Positions 44,400 through 56,665 of a stretch of 64,000 bases of DNA are shown here, piece after piece. Where the stretch lies: positions 4,526,001-4,590,000 of the forward strand of contig CM082578.2 in the NCBI GenBank assembly GCA_040954595.2, in the 5' to 3' direction. Within the stretch, counting starts at the first letter, position 1; each line of letters starts with the position of its first letter. This DNA is from Balanoglossus misakiensis. Lineage: Eukaryota; Hemichordata. A program made the position numbers and the translations under genes. Below the pieces are notes generated by a model. It saw only the letters and a program-made list of their open reading frames with translations, did no database searches and had not been told where the DNA came from.

Positions 44400-45517
44400 C
44401 TGTCTTTCTTTCTTTCTTTCTTTCTTTTTTCTTGTGTCAATTCTTTGTCGCTCTAGATCTCAGACACCGCTGCAGGTACACTTCTGAAACTTGCTACAGT
44501 GGTCAAGGTCAATGAGTAGATGTGCATTGAACCCTTGAATTTTTAATTGGTCACGTGACCTGGCGGCCATATTGGATTTTCTGAAAAAATGCAAATCTTA
44601 GATCTCAGAAACTACAAGTCAGATCGACTTCAAATTTGGTGTGCAGGTAGTCTACCTTCTACCCATCATTTTTGTAATTGGATATTTTGCTGTCAATGTT
44701 GCAGTTTTTTTGCTACAATTTTTTTTCTGAAATCCGGCTTAAATTTCAAAAATCTTCTTCTCTAGAACTGGTGATAACCGAGACACGGGGTTTGGGGTAT
44801 GTAGTCACCTATCTGATGTCTATCAAGTTTGCGAAGATCTTTGTGATTGGTCGAAGATTATGGCGGCCATATTGGATTTTCGTAAAACCTTAGTAAAATT
44901 TCAAAAATCTTCTTCTCAAGAACCGGCGATAACCGAGTCACAAGATTTGGTGTGTGTGGTCATTAAACAGATGTCTATCAAGTTTGCGAAGAGGAATGTG
45001 ATTGGTCGAAGATTATGGCGGCCATATTGGATTTTGTGAAAAACGATTAAAAAGTAAAAATTCCCTTTCTAGCCTAAAAATTGATAGCACAGAAATTCTT
45101 TTTATGGATATGAATCATCATATGACAAGAATATGCTATAAATATTTTGGTAATTTTGGCAATGACCTTTGACCTACTTTTGACACATCATTTTTCTGCA
45201 TATCTAATTCCAGGCTAACCAATAGGGCTATAAGTTTGGTTTTTGATGTATGTGGATTAGTGTGTGATCAAAATATTTTGCTACTTTTTGTGACCCCTTT
45301 GACCCCTGCTGACCTCATTAAATATGCACATACCTAATTAATGATGAACCAGTAGACCTAGAGGTTTTGTTTTTGTTATACATGGACCAGTATGGGGTCA
45401 AAATATTTTGCCTAAATGTTGGGTGACCTCGGGTGACCTTTGATCTACTTAACACTATATCAGCATCAGATCAGATAATAGAGCTTGGGCCCGGACAATG
45501 CTGCTTGCAGCTTTAAT
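44400..45517. repeat. Array unit 5
   Basis: 1,118 bp. Only scattered substitutions separate it from unit 3 (for example AAATCCGG versus AAATCCAG). Confidence 0.9.
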
Positions 45518-47175
45518 CTTTCTTTATTCTTGTGTCAATTCTTTGTCGCTCTAGATCTCAGACACCACTGCAGGTACACTTCTCAAACTTGCTACAGTGG
45601 TCAAGGTCAATGAGTAGATGTGCATTGAACCCTTGAATTTTTAATTAGTCACGTGACCTGGCGGCCATATTAGATTTTCTGAAAAAATGCAAATCTCAGA
45701 TCTCAGAAACTACAAGTCAGATCGACTTCAAACTTGGTGTGCAGGTAGTCTACCTTCTACCCATCATTTTTGTAATTGGATATTTTGCTGTCAATGTTGC
45801 AGTTTTTTTGCTACAGTTGTTTTTCTGAAATCTGGTCAAAATTTCAAAAATCTTCTTCTCCAGAACCGGCGATAACCGAGTCACGCGGTTTGGGGTATGT
45901 GGTCACCAAACTGAGGTCTATCAAGTTTGCGAAGATCATTGTGATTGGTCGAAGATTATGGCGGCCATATTGGATTTTCGAAAAACCCTAGTAAAATTTC
46001 AAAAATCTTCTTCTCAAGAACCGGCGATAACCGAGTCACAAGATTTGGTGTGTGTGGTCATTAAACAGATGTCTATCAAGTTTGCGAAGATCATTGTGAT
46101 TGGTCGAAGATTTTGGCGGCCATATTGGATTTTGTGAACAACGATTAAAAAGTAAAAATTCTGTTTCTAGCCTAAAAATTGATAGCACAGAAATTCTTTT
46201 TATGGATATGAATCATCATATGACAAGAATAAGCTATAAATATTTTGGTAATTTTGGCAATGACCTTTGACCTACTTTTGACGCATCATTTTTCTGCATA
46301 TCTAATTCCAGGCTAACCAATAGGGCTATAAGTTTGGTTTTTGATGTATGTGGTTTTGTATGTGATCAAAAAATTTTGCTACTTTTCATGACCCCTTTGA
46401 CCTCTGCTGACCTCATTAAATATGCGCATACCTAATTACAGATGAACCAAATGACCTAGAGGTTTGTTTTTTTCTGGACATGGATCAGTATGGGGTCAAA
46501 ATATTTTGCCCAAATGTTGGATGACCTCGGGTGACCTTTGACCTACTTTTGCATATCTCGACATCCACAGCAGATACAGCCTTGGCGTTTGGAGGTATGG
46601 GGCCATAATGAAAAGCCAAAGTTTTGGGTCACCTGTGACACCTGCTTAACTCATTATTTATGTGCATACCTAATTCCGGGCTAACCAAAAGGGCTAGAGA
46701 TCTGGTTTTTGTTGGACTTGGACCACTATGGGTCAAAATTTTCTGCCCAAATTGTGGGTTACCTCTGGGTGACATTTGACCTACTTTTGCATATCTTGAC
46801 ATCCACAGCAGATACAGCCTTGGCGTTTGGAGGTATGGGGCCATAATGAAAAGCCAAAGTTTTTGGTCACCTGGGACACCTGCTTAACTCATTATTTATG
46901 TGCATACCTAATTCCGGGCTAACCAAAAGGGCTAGAGATCTGGTTTTTGTTGGACTTGGACCACTATGGGTCAAAATTTTCTGCCCAAATTGTGGGTTAC
47001 CTCTGGGTGACATTTGACCTACTTAACACTATATCAACACCAAACATAGATATAACCTTGATATTTCATGGGATAAAACACAGCATTATGTTTCTACTCA
47101 TTAATTACGTGCATATCTAATAATCAGATCAGTTAATAGAGCTTGGGCCCGGACAATGCTGCTTGCAGCTTTAAT
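45518..47175. repeat. Array unit 6
   Basis: 1,658 bp, with two near-identical adjacent subrepeats around 46680-47020. Confidence 0.9.
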
Positions 47176-48840
47176 ACTTTCTTTCTTTCTTTATTCTTGT
47201 GTCAATTCTTTGACCCACGAGATCTCAGACACCGCTGCAGGTACACTTCTGAAACTTGCTACAGTGGTCAAGGTCAATAAGTAGTCGTGCATTGAACCCT
47301 TGAATTTTTAATTAGTCACGTGACCTGGCGGCCATCTTGGATTTTCTGAAAAAATGCAAATCTCAGATCTCAGAAACTACAAGTCAGATCGACTTCAAAT
47401 TTGGCAAGCTGGTAGACTACCTTCTGCCCATCATTTTTGTAATTAGAAATTATGCTGACAAAGTTGCAGTTTTTTGCTACAATTTTTTTTCTGAAATCTG
47501 GCTTAAATTTTAAAAATCTTCTTCTCCAGAACCAGTGAAAACCAAGACACGGGGTTTTGGGTATGTGGTCACCTAACTGATGTCTATCAAGTTTGCGAAG
47601 ATCATTGTGATTGGTCGAAGATTATGGCGGCCATATTGGATTTTCGTAAAACCCTAGTAAAATTTCAAAAATCTTCTTCTCAAGAACCGGCGATAACTGA
47701 GTCACAAGATTTGGTGTGTGTGGTCATTAAACAGATGTCTATCAAATTTGCGAAGAGGAATGTAATTGGTCGAAGATTATGGCGGCCATATTGGATTTTG
47801 TGAAAAACAATTAAAAAGTAAAAATTCCTTTTCTAGCCTAAAAATTGATAGCACAGAAATTCTTTTTATGGATATGAATCATCATATGCCAAGAATAAGC
47901 TATAAATATTTTTGTAATTTTGGCAATGACCTTTGACCTACTTTTGACGCATCATTTTTCTGCATATCTAATTCCAGGCTACCCAATAGGGCTATAAGTT
48001 TGGTTTTTGATGTATGTGGATTTGTATGTGATCAAAAAATTTTGCTACTTTTCATGACCCCTTTGACCTCTGGTGACCTCATTAAATATGCGCATACCTA
48101 ATTAATGATCAACCAATAGACCTTAGAGGTTTTGTTTTTGTTATACATGGACCAGTATGGGGTCAAAATATTTTGCCCAAATGTTGGGTGACCTCGGGTG
48201 ACCTTTGACCTACTTTTGCATATCTCGACATCCACACCAGATACAGCCTTGGCGTTTGGAGGTATGGGGCCATAATGAAAAGCCAAAGTTTTGGGTCACC
48301 TGTGACACCTGCTTTACTCATTATTTATGTGCATACCTAATTCCGGGCTAACCAAAAGGGCTAGATGTCTGGTTTTTGTTGGACATGGACCACTATGGGT
48401 CAAAATTTTCTGCCCAAATTTTGGATGACGTCAGATGCCCTTTGACCTACTTTTGCATATATCGGCATCCAAAGCAGGTACAGTCTTGGCATTTGGAGGT
48501 ATGGGGCCATAATGAAAAGCCAAAGTTTTGGGTCACCTGTGACACCTGCTTTACGCATTATTTATGTGCATACCTAATTCCGGGCTAACCAAAAGGGCTA
48601 GAGGTCTGGTTTTTGTTGGACATGGACCACTATGGGTCAAAATTTTCTGCCCAAATTTTGGGTGACCTCAGATGACCTTTGACCTACTTAACACTATATC
48701 AACACCAAACATAGATATAACCTTGATATTTCATGGGATAAAACACAGCATTATGTTTCTACTCATTAATTATGTGCATATCTAATAATCAGATCAGATA
48801 ATAGAGCTTGGGCCCGGACAATGCTGCTTGCAGCTTTAAT
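47176..48840. repeat. Array unit 7
   Basis: 1,665 bp, starting with the CCCACGAGATCTCAG variant shared with unit 2. Confidence 0.9.
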
Positions 48841-49972
48841 TCTGTCTTTCCTTCTTTCTTCTTTCTTCTTTCTTCTTTCTTTATTCTTGTGTCAATTCTT
48901 TGTCGCTCTAGATCTCAGACACCACTGCAGGTACACTTCTCAAACTTGCTACAGTGGTCAAGGTCAATGAGTAGATGTGCATTGAACCCTTGAATTTTTA
49001 ATTAGTCACGTGACCTGGCGGCCATATTAGATTTTCTGAAAAAATGCAAATCTCAGATCTCAGAAACTACAAGTCAGATCGACTTCAAACTTGGTGTGCA
49101 GGTAGTCTACCTTCTACCCATCATTTTAGTAATTGGATATTTTGCTGTCAATGTTGCAGTTTTTTTGCTACAGTTGTTTTTCTGAAATCTGGCTTAAATT
49201 TCAAAAATCTTCTTCTCCAGAACCGGTGATAACCAAGACACGGGGTTTGGGGTATGTGGTCACCTAACTGATGTCTATCAAGTTTGCGAAGATCATTGTG
49301 ATTGGTTGAAGATTATGGCGGCCATATTGGATTTTCGAAAAACCCTAGTAAAATTGCAAAATTCTTCTTCTCAAGAACCGGCGATAACCGAGTCACAAGA
49401 TTTGGTGTGTGTGGTCATTAAACGGATGTCTATCAAGTTTGCGAAGGGGAATGTGATTGGTCGAAGATTATGGCGGCCATATTGGATTTTGTGAAAAACG
49501 ATTAAAAAGTAAAAATTCCTTTTCTAGCCTAAAAATTGATAGCACAGAAATTCTTTTTATGGATATGAATCATCATATGACAAGAATAACCTATAAATAT
49601 TTTGGTAATTTTGGCAATGACCTTTGACCTACTTTTGACGAATCATTTTTCTGCATATCTAATTCCAGGCTAACCAATAGGGCTATAAGTTTGGTTTTTG
49701 ATGTATGTGGATTTGTATGTGATCAAAAAATTTTGCTACTTTTCATGACCCCTTTGACCTCTGGTGACCTCATTAAATATGCATATACCTAATTACAGAT
49801 GAACCAATAGACCTAGAGGTTTTGTTTTTGTTATACATGGACCAGTATGGGGTCAAAATATTTTGCCCAAATGTTGGGTGACCTCGGGTGACTTTTGACC
49901 TACTTAACACTATATTAGCATCAGATCAGATAATAGAGCTTGGGCCCGGACAATGCTGCTTGCAGCTTTAAT
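48841..49972. repeat. Array unit 8
   Basis: 1,132 bp, a short form with a TTCTTCTTTC-rich head like that of hairpin spacer 5. Confidence 0.9.
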
Positions 49973-51078
49973 CTTTCTTTCTTTCTTTATTCTTGGTTCA
50001 CTTCTTTCGCGCTCTAGATCTCAGACACCGCTGCAGGTACAGTTCTCAAACTTGCTACAGTGGTCAAGGTCAATGAGTAGATGTGCAGTGACTTGTGAAT
50101 ACTTAATTAGTCACGTGACATGGCGGCCATATTGGATTTTCTGAAAAAATGCAAATCTCAGATCTCAGAAACTACAAGTCAGATCGAGTTAAGATTTGGC
50201 GTGCTGGTAGTATACCCTCTGCCCATCATTTTTGTAATTGGATATTTTGCTGTCAATGTTGCAGTTTTTTTGCTACAGTTGTTTTTCTGAAATCTGGTCA
50301 AAATTTCAAAAATCTTCTTCTCCAGAACCGGCGATAACCGAGTCACGCCGTTTGGGGTATGTGGTCACCTAACTGATGTCTATCAAGTTTGCGAAGATCA
50401 TTGTGATTGGTCGAAGATTATGGCGGCCATATTGGATTTTCGAAAAACCATAGTAAAACTTCAAAAATCTTCTTCTCCAGAACGGGCGATAACCGAGTCA
50501 CAAGATTTGGTGTGTGTGGTCATTAAACAGATGTCTATCAAGTTTGCGAAGGGGAATGTGATTGGTCGAAGATTATGGCGGCCATATTGGATTTTGTGAA
50601 AAACGATTAAAAAGTAAAAATTCCTTTTCTAGCCTAAAAATTGATAGCACAGAAATTCTTTTTATGGATATGAATCATCATATGACAAGAATAACCTATA
50701 AATATTTTGGTAATTTTGGCAATGACCTTTGACCTACTTTTGACGCATCATTTTTCTGCATATCTAATTCCAGGCTAACCAATAGGGCTATAAGTTTGGT
50801 TTTTGATGTATGTGGATTTGTATGTGATCAAAAAATTTTGCTACTTTTCATGACCCCTTTGACCTCTGGTGACCTCATTAAATATGCGCATACCTAATTA
50901 CAGATGAACCAATAGACCTAGAGGTTTTGTTTTTGTTATACATGGACCAGTATGGGGTCAAAATATTTTGCCCAAATGTTGGGTGACCTCGGGTGACCTT
51001 TGACCTACTTAACACTATATTAGCATCAGATCAGATAATAGAGCTTGGGCCCGGACAATGCTGCTTGCAGCTTTAATT
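49973..51078. repeat. Array unit 9 (last)
   Basis: 1,106 bp short form. After its tail GCTTTAATT the sequence becomes unique, so this is the array's end. Confidence 0.9.
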
Positions 51079-51419
51079 TACATTGACATTGCATTAGATG
51101 GACCGGCTACAAATTCTGTTATATAAAAGTCCGAGCCCCTATCTTTACGAGTGTAAATCTTGGCGTTGCTGGTCCAAGTGTATTTTCAATTCAGCTGATT
51201 TCTGCGGTCGTTCACTTCATAGACAAGGTGTCTTACCATTATGGTCAATACTCAATGATATATATTGTTGGTGCAATTTTCGGTTGGAGTTGAGGCGGCA
51301 TTTTGCCTCAAGGTTTTTCCGTGCATAGTAGAATTGATCTCTTGTAATTATGGATAATTGTAACTTGGAGAAGTTTGCATTCATACTGCCATGCCACAAT
51401 CAGGTACAATTTGTATTTA
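51079..51419. other. Unique interval after the array
   Basis: About 340 bp with no recognised feature. Confidence 0.5.
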
Positions 51420-52507
51420 GGGAATGTCCAGAATTTACTTCCAGGGGGGGCTGGAGGATTTTCAGGGGGGGCCACCCATTTTCCCCAAGAAAAATTAGGG
51501 GGGGTCAGACATAAAAATCACAATCCTTTAGGGGGGGGCATGTAAAAAACTCTCACAAACTCAATATTTGCCCAGAAGTACTGATTTATAAGAAACAAAC
51601 CACCATGGCTACCTGGATGACAGATGAACTCCGCAAGTGCATTAAATCTTCATAAGCTTGAATTTCCGGTAATTTTTACGGTTATTTTGTATATTTACTA
51701 CAGTTTCTTGTTCTACTCTGTGAAGCATAATAAAATGCCCAGCATTTGGCCTGCCAGCACAGACCATAAATGTACAGTGAACAGTCAGTGTTGTTACTGT
51801 TGACGAGCTCAATTCAAGTCCAGACTAGAATTCGTTAATTTTCTCATCAATCATTCATATATGTATATAAAAAGTTAATTTGCTTTTGGGTTCATTAAAA
51901 TGCAGCTTTGAGCTCTGTATTTTATAAAATTTTCTTACAGGGGAGGGGGACACCCCCTCCCAAACCCACCCCCTTCACTTCTCGGTTTACAATATCTGCC
52001 AACACAGAATACAAATACTTAACAAATATAAACAATGTTCAGTTTTAATATCCACTGATGAGGAAAAACATCAGTTTCAAATTCTTTTCATGGGAGCGCT
52101 GTTTTTCTTTTTTTACAAGATAGATAGGTAATGTGTTTTGCTGTGTGAAAGAAAATGGGGGGTGGGATTTCAAAATTTTAAGCTGTTCGGAAGGGGGGAT
52201 TTGAAAATATTTCGGGTTGTGTACGGGGGGCATGTGAAAATTAACGGTAAAAAAAATTTAATTCTCCCCCCCCCCCCCTTCCAGAGGTGTTTGTAAATGC
52301 AGCCTTATCAGACTGTATGTGTCGTAGTCTGTACCGGTAAGCATGCATGTATATATTGGGGGGGGGGGGTCATGGAAAAAAAACAGGAAATTTACGGGGG
52401 GGCCACAGATTTCCTCCACAATTTACAAGGGGGGGCAATGGAAAAAAATCACCAGGAAAATAAGAAATCCTCCAGCCCCACCCTGGAAGTAAATTCTGGA
52501 CAGTCCC
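51420..52507. mobile_element. Harbinger-like non-autonomous DNA element, copy 2
   Basis: 1,088 bp, close relative of 31903-33007 throughout, flanked by TTA on both sides (51417-51419 and 52508-52510). The left terminus reads GGGAATGTCC, one change from copy 1. Confidence 0.85.
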
Positions 52508-52510
52508 TTA

Positions 52511-52749
52511 GGCTAGCATTCAGTATACTGAATTTGGATCTGTTCATATAAATTCGACCGCTGTAAACGTTTACATCTTCCGAAATAGAAAATATATGAA
52601 ATAAATGAGTATGATTTACCAAAGGCTTTGAAGCGGATTGTGACTGAGAGATAAGACATGGTACAGAAGGTCACATGATTCAAAGCCGAGGGCATTTGTC
52701 CTTCTCTATAGAAGAGATGTAATCCCCATTATAAGAGTAATCAACCAAA
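52511..52749. other. Short unique interval
   Basis: No recognised feature between the Harbinger-like element and X2. Confidence 0.5.
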
Positions 52750-53225
52750 TGATGACAAAAAGGCCTTGGAAAGTAAATTTTTCCTAGCCTCGAATTTCTG
52801 AAAATCATCATAATTTTCTTAATTTTAGAAGATACTGGTCAAGTACACTTTTCAAGTACACTTTGTATAGTTCAAAGGGAACTTGCTTTGAGCAGCTTGC
52901 TTATAGAGCATGCGGGCGGTTCCAGTTTCCTGCATACTCAGATATTTAGGTTTCAATTTCGTGTAAGAATAATGCACCGACTGTCTAAGAAGCGTAAATT
53001 CAAGCGGAAGCGATAAGAAGGTTTAAAGTCCCTATAGCTGCCAAATTTCACATATTTTTTTCACATTGAAAAACTTCAAATATATTCCCTATCCTGTAAA
53101 ATCCTTACCATTAAGCCATATTACTTGCATCTGCATAGCTGCGTACTGTTTGTATGGAGGCTGATTAAATCGGTGCGTGTTCAAATTGCAACATACAGTC
53201 ACAATCGGGCATCGAAAAGACATGG
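52750..53225. repeat. Linker segment X2
   Basis: Near-identical to X1 (21239-21715), with the short Lys/Arg-rich frame shortened by AAGCGATAAG in place of AAGCGAGAAG. Confidence 0.8.
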
Positions 53226-53455
53226 ACTGACATGGATGTAAATGAGATTTAATGTAAATATATGTATTTAATCATAGTTATTTGATCATTGTTATTAATA
53301 TTGTAAGTCTTTGTGATCCCTATGTCTTAAAACCATGATCTGGATGGGGGTTTTGTCACTTTGGAAATACTGTTAGCAGTGATTGAACACTGTTATAGAG
53401 TCGGCTGTTCAATGCATTGTATATTCTCATGTACCTCCTTGCAACCAGATTCAAC

Positions 53456-53879
53456 CACGGGCGTCATGGAACAATAAAGTGTATAGATATTAATGAACTT
53501 AGCATAAACGCGACGTCCTCAATGAACAAAGAATAAAATATTTCATGGGTTTGTTTGGTGTGGACGAGAAATGCACTAAAGCTAGGTCAGTGTTAACTTT
53601 ATGTGCAAAACCACACCGTACGCGTACCTCTATAGGGGATAGGCACCGTGTGTATACGATCTCGTCTTGAGCAGTAAAGGCGATGTCTACGCATGCGTAA
53701 GCGCCCGCAACTGATCTGCCCTGTGTACGTTCGCTCGCATATTTTGCAAGTCCAGCTGTAGCTAGGCCGTTCGTGAGTGTAGTTCTCGTTCACATAAAAA
53801 AACACGAAATAATTTATTGTGTGTTCGTTTAGGCCTATGCTAAATTATCCATACACTTTATTGTTCCATGACGCCCGTG
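53456..53879. mobile_element. 425-bp-family MITE, copy in Y3
   Basis: Same insertion point, orientation and ATTCAAC flanks as the Y2 copy, so it was inherited through duplication and not inserted twice. Few differences from the Y2 copy. Confidence 0.85.
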
Positions 53880-55797
53880 ATTCAACTGGTGTATGGTGAC
53901 CAGTATCGAGAATGTGCAGGGCCTACAGCAATGGGTGCTGGGACAATTATTGGCATACACATTAAACATGTATACAGGCATCAGCACATTTTAACCATGC
54001 GTGGGAGTTACTAGACTGAAAGATTCAGTTGGGAGGGGCGCTCTGGTCAAAGAGTCATAGGCATTGCTGGAGCGCCCGCACAGGACCGAATCTTTCAGTC
54101 TAGGCAGCTATATATACGTACATGTAAATAATTTCTTCCCTTTCTGTCACTGGTGGCGCTGTGCATTCCCATCGCACATACACAGTTCTGAGGCAGTTAA
54201 TTCTCTCTGACCATGCGTGGAACGTATGTGTACAATAAATCCCATTACAATTAGCTAGTTGTGGAAGTCAAGTTCATGTAAAGATAAAAATTATCTAGTG
54301 TATAAATGCATGTCCTTAACAATAAGCAACGACTTCTTATCCATGTACACGCCTTTTTGTAAAGAATAGTTCATTATCTTTGAGATAAAATGTTGATTTT
54401 ATTCATTTAAAGGGCATAGAAATGCTCTCAGATACATTTAAACATAATGTTATTGCTTCAATTCGCATTCTTGTAGATATACATGTATTTGTATGAACAT
54501 TTGTGCATATTTATTAAAAACATGCTGAACTTTATCAATGCTCTAATAAACTTATAATTTTATTGAAACCGTGGGATTCCTTTCATGCATTTTTTATTTT
54601 ACAGCATATCATACAATTTTACTGCCTCTAAATCTGCATTGTTTTAGCAATATAAGCGGTGTTAGTGATGACATAGCTGATTTACTGATCTACGATTTCA
54701 AAAACAAGCAAATTCACGTTCTAACTGCTGTTTGGACAGTGCCCTCACCACTGCACAGAGTAACACAGACTCGTTAGTAGCTTTATTTAGTTGTCATGGA
54801 CGAGTCTATAGCTTGCTTATATGGATCGGTTTTTGTCTTGTAAGTTGTAGTTGTTGTCAGTCAGTCTATATATATACATGTATGTCTGCATGTGAGGGCG
54901 TCCGTCAACTCAAATATTTTGAGAACCGGAATAGATACAAGCTGGAAATTTTGATGCATCACGGACATATGCACATGTTTTAGTTTTCATCATATTGATG
55001 CAAATGAACTCAAAAATTCTCATTTTTGGTCAAAAATCATCTCGGAAACCACTTTCTGCATCTATTTAGAAATTCAGTTACGCACACCTAGCAAAATCTT
55101 CAACTTGATTGAGGGGTGGCTAGTTTATGAAGAAGAAGACGAAGCAGCTATTTCAGCATTATATCAATGATTAAATACTTCACGCTCTGGCTTCATTTTT
55201 TACACTTTTATTTATTTGACAACATTTTACAATACATAGTCATTTCATGCACAGGTGAATATAGTCGACTAATCAGACCAACTACATGTATCTCACAGAG
55301 AATAGATTACAATCTAATCATTTAATGTTCAAGAAAGCAAAATCATCCAATCAGATAAAATTTTACAGTTCGTGGGTCAACCACAAATTGGAACTAAAAC
55401 AAACATGCTCATAAACACAATGTTTGACCTTAAATGCTATTATCAAGTTGTTGCAAGTCGGGTATTTTATGATACGAATTTTCAGGTCATCAGCCCAATA
55501 TACAAACAAACTCGGATAAATTATTAAATGACAAGTGAAAGAGTTTTAATGTCAGACCTTACATTATTTACATCTGTTCTGAGTAACAGGGAATGTGAAA
55601 TTTCAAACGGTGATGTCAAATGAAAAAGACGGTAAACATGTTTTTCTTAAACCATTAAAACATTGAAAATATATGCAACGTGATACTCTTTTTCGAACTC
55701 ATTTCGCTCACGTAATACACAAAGTCTGTCCATTTTGTCGATGTTAAACGTTCTATCAGTTTCTATTTTTAAATAATGAAATGAGCATCTTAATCGT

Positions 55798-55858
55798 TAG
55801 TCTGGTCCCCTGCCCCATTCCCACCGCTGGCTGCGCTATTGGGCAGGGGACCAGACTA
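55798..55858. mobile_element. 61-bp foldback MITE with 9-bp target duplication
   Basis: A perfect 18-bp inverted repeat TAGTCTGGTCCCCTGCCC surrounds a 25-bp centre, and CTTAATCGT occurs directly on both sides (55789-55797 and 55859-55867). A 9-bp duplication suggests a Mutator-like source. Confidence 0.8.
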
Positions 55859-55967
55859 CTTAATCGTGCCATGCATGCTTATAAACTTTAACAACCGAGA
55901 GGTAGTTTTCTGGTACACGTGATATTTTAAATATGTTACATGCATATGAAAATTTACCAGTTGTACA

Positions 55968-56173
55968 AATTTCGCTAAACCAATTACAATACAACAATAT
56001 TTAAGATTTCCCACTAATGAATTCATAAAGCTTTTGTCATCAAGTATTTCTTGTTTGTTCCATATAGGGTAATTTCGCTAAACCAATTACAATACAACAA
56101 TATTTAAGATTTCCCACTAATGAATTCATAAAGCTTTTGTCATCAAGTATTTCGTGTTTGTTCCATATAGGGT
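55968..56173. repeat. 103-bp tandem duplication in Y3
   Basis: Two adjacent copies, each beginning AATTTCGCTAAACC and ending CATATAGGGT, with one visible difference (TTTCTTG versus TTTCGTG). Y1 has a single copy. Confidence 0.9.
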
Positions 56174-56233
56174 AATACGTCTTGTTGATAACATTGAAAA
56201 AGAATATTATTTATACATCTTTTAGCTAAAATT

Positions 56234-56665
56234 CAGGTTCAACCAAATAAGATATTTTACAACGTAAAAATACATTACAGTAATAGAATAAAGGCGACAA
56301 TTGCTTTACTTTCTTTTTGTTACATAAACATTGGAGCAGTTTCATTTGTGACTTTCTAAAGATTATTGAACGTTTCATCAATGACATAAAACACAATTTT
56401 TTTTTTTTTGGGGGGGGGGGGCGCATTATCCGCCAGTGGACATACACGCATAGGGTAGAATTCACGAGCAGCCATACATATATGTGATGACCGCTCACAG
56501 TTCATCAAACACGATACAAAAAATAATCGATGCCAGAAATGGTCGCTTTGATTTATTATTAGCTAATATGGACCATACTCGAATTAGCCTACAATGGATT
56601 GATGAGAGGCAAAAGAGTGGGCTTTACAATTAGCAAAATCCGATATGACAGTTAGCATTCCCACC
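56234..56665 (-). other. 3' flank of the Methuselah-like receptor gene
   Basis: Contains the polyadenylation signal listed separately and a T9G12-type homopolymer run near 56398-56421. No gene was seen. Confidence 0.6.
56552..56557 (-). terminator. Polyadenylation signal AATAAA (minus strand)
   Basis: AATAAA on the minus strand about 110 bp after the receptor stop codon, well placed to end the mRNA. Confidence 0.6.

Larger units (their letters stand above)
38468..51078. repeat. Head-to-tail array of nine 1.1-2.1-kb units
   Basis: Each unit opens with a (TTTC)n tract and TCTAGATCTCAGACAC, carries TGGCGGCCATATTGGATTTT about three times, a variable number of about 240-bp subrepeats, and ends GAGCTTGGGCCCGGACAATG then GCTGCTTGCAGCTTTAATT. 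The tail GCTTGGGCCC equals the right arm of the upstream hairpins. No open frame of consequence and no transposase. Individual units are listed separately. Confidence 0.95.
53226..56233. repeat. Segment copy Y3
   Basis: Full-length counterpart of Y1, carrying the MITE (53456-53879) but no retrotransposon. It includes the 61-bp foldback element (55798-55858) and a 103-bp tandem duplication (55968-56173). Similarity to Y1 ends at GCTAAAATT. Confidence 0.88.

Noticed and set aside
38640-51000. SRF CArG boxes in CCATATTGG
   Set aside because: The core has five A/T bases where a CArG box needs six, so it is not a match.
38669-51328. Recurring 60-70-codon frames in the array (for example with CNWIFCCQCCSF or WRPYWIF)
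   Set aside because: They occur at the same place in each unit, shift between units with indels and contain no domain. Repeat-driven open frames.
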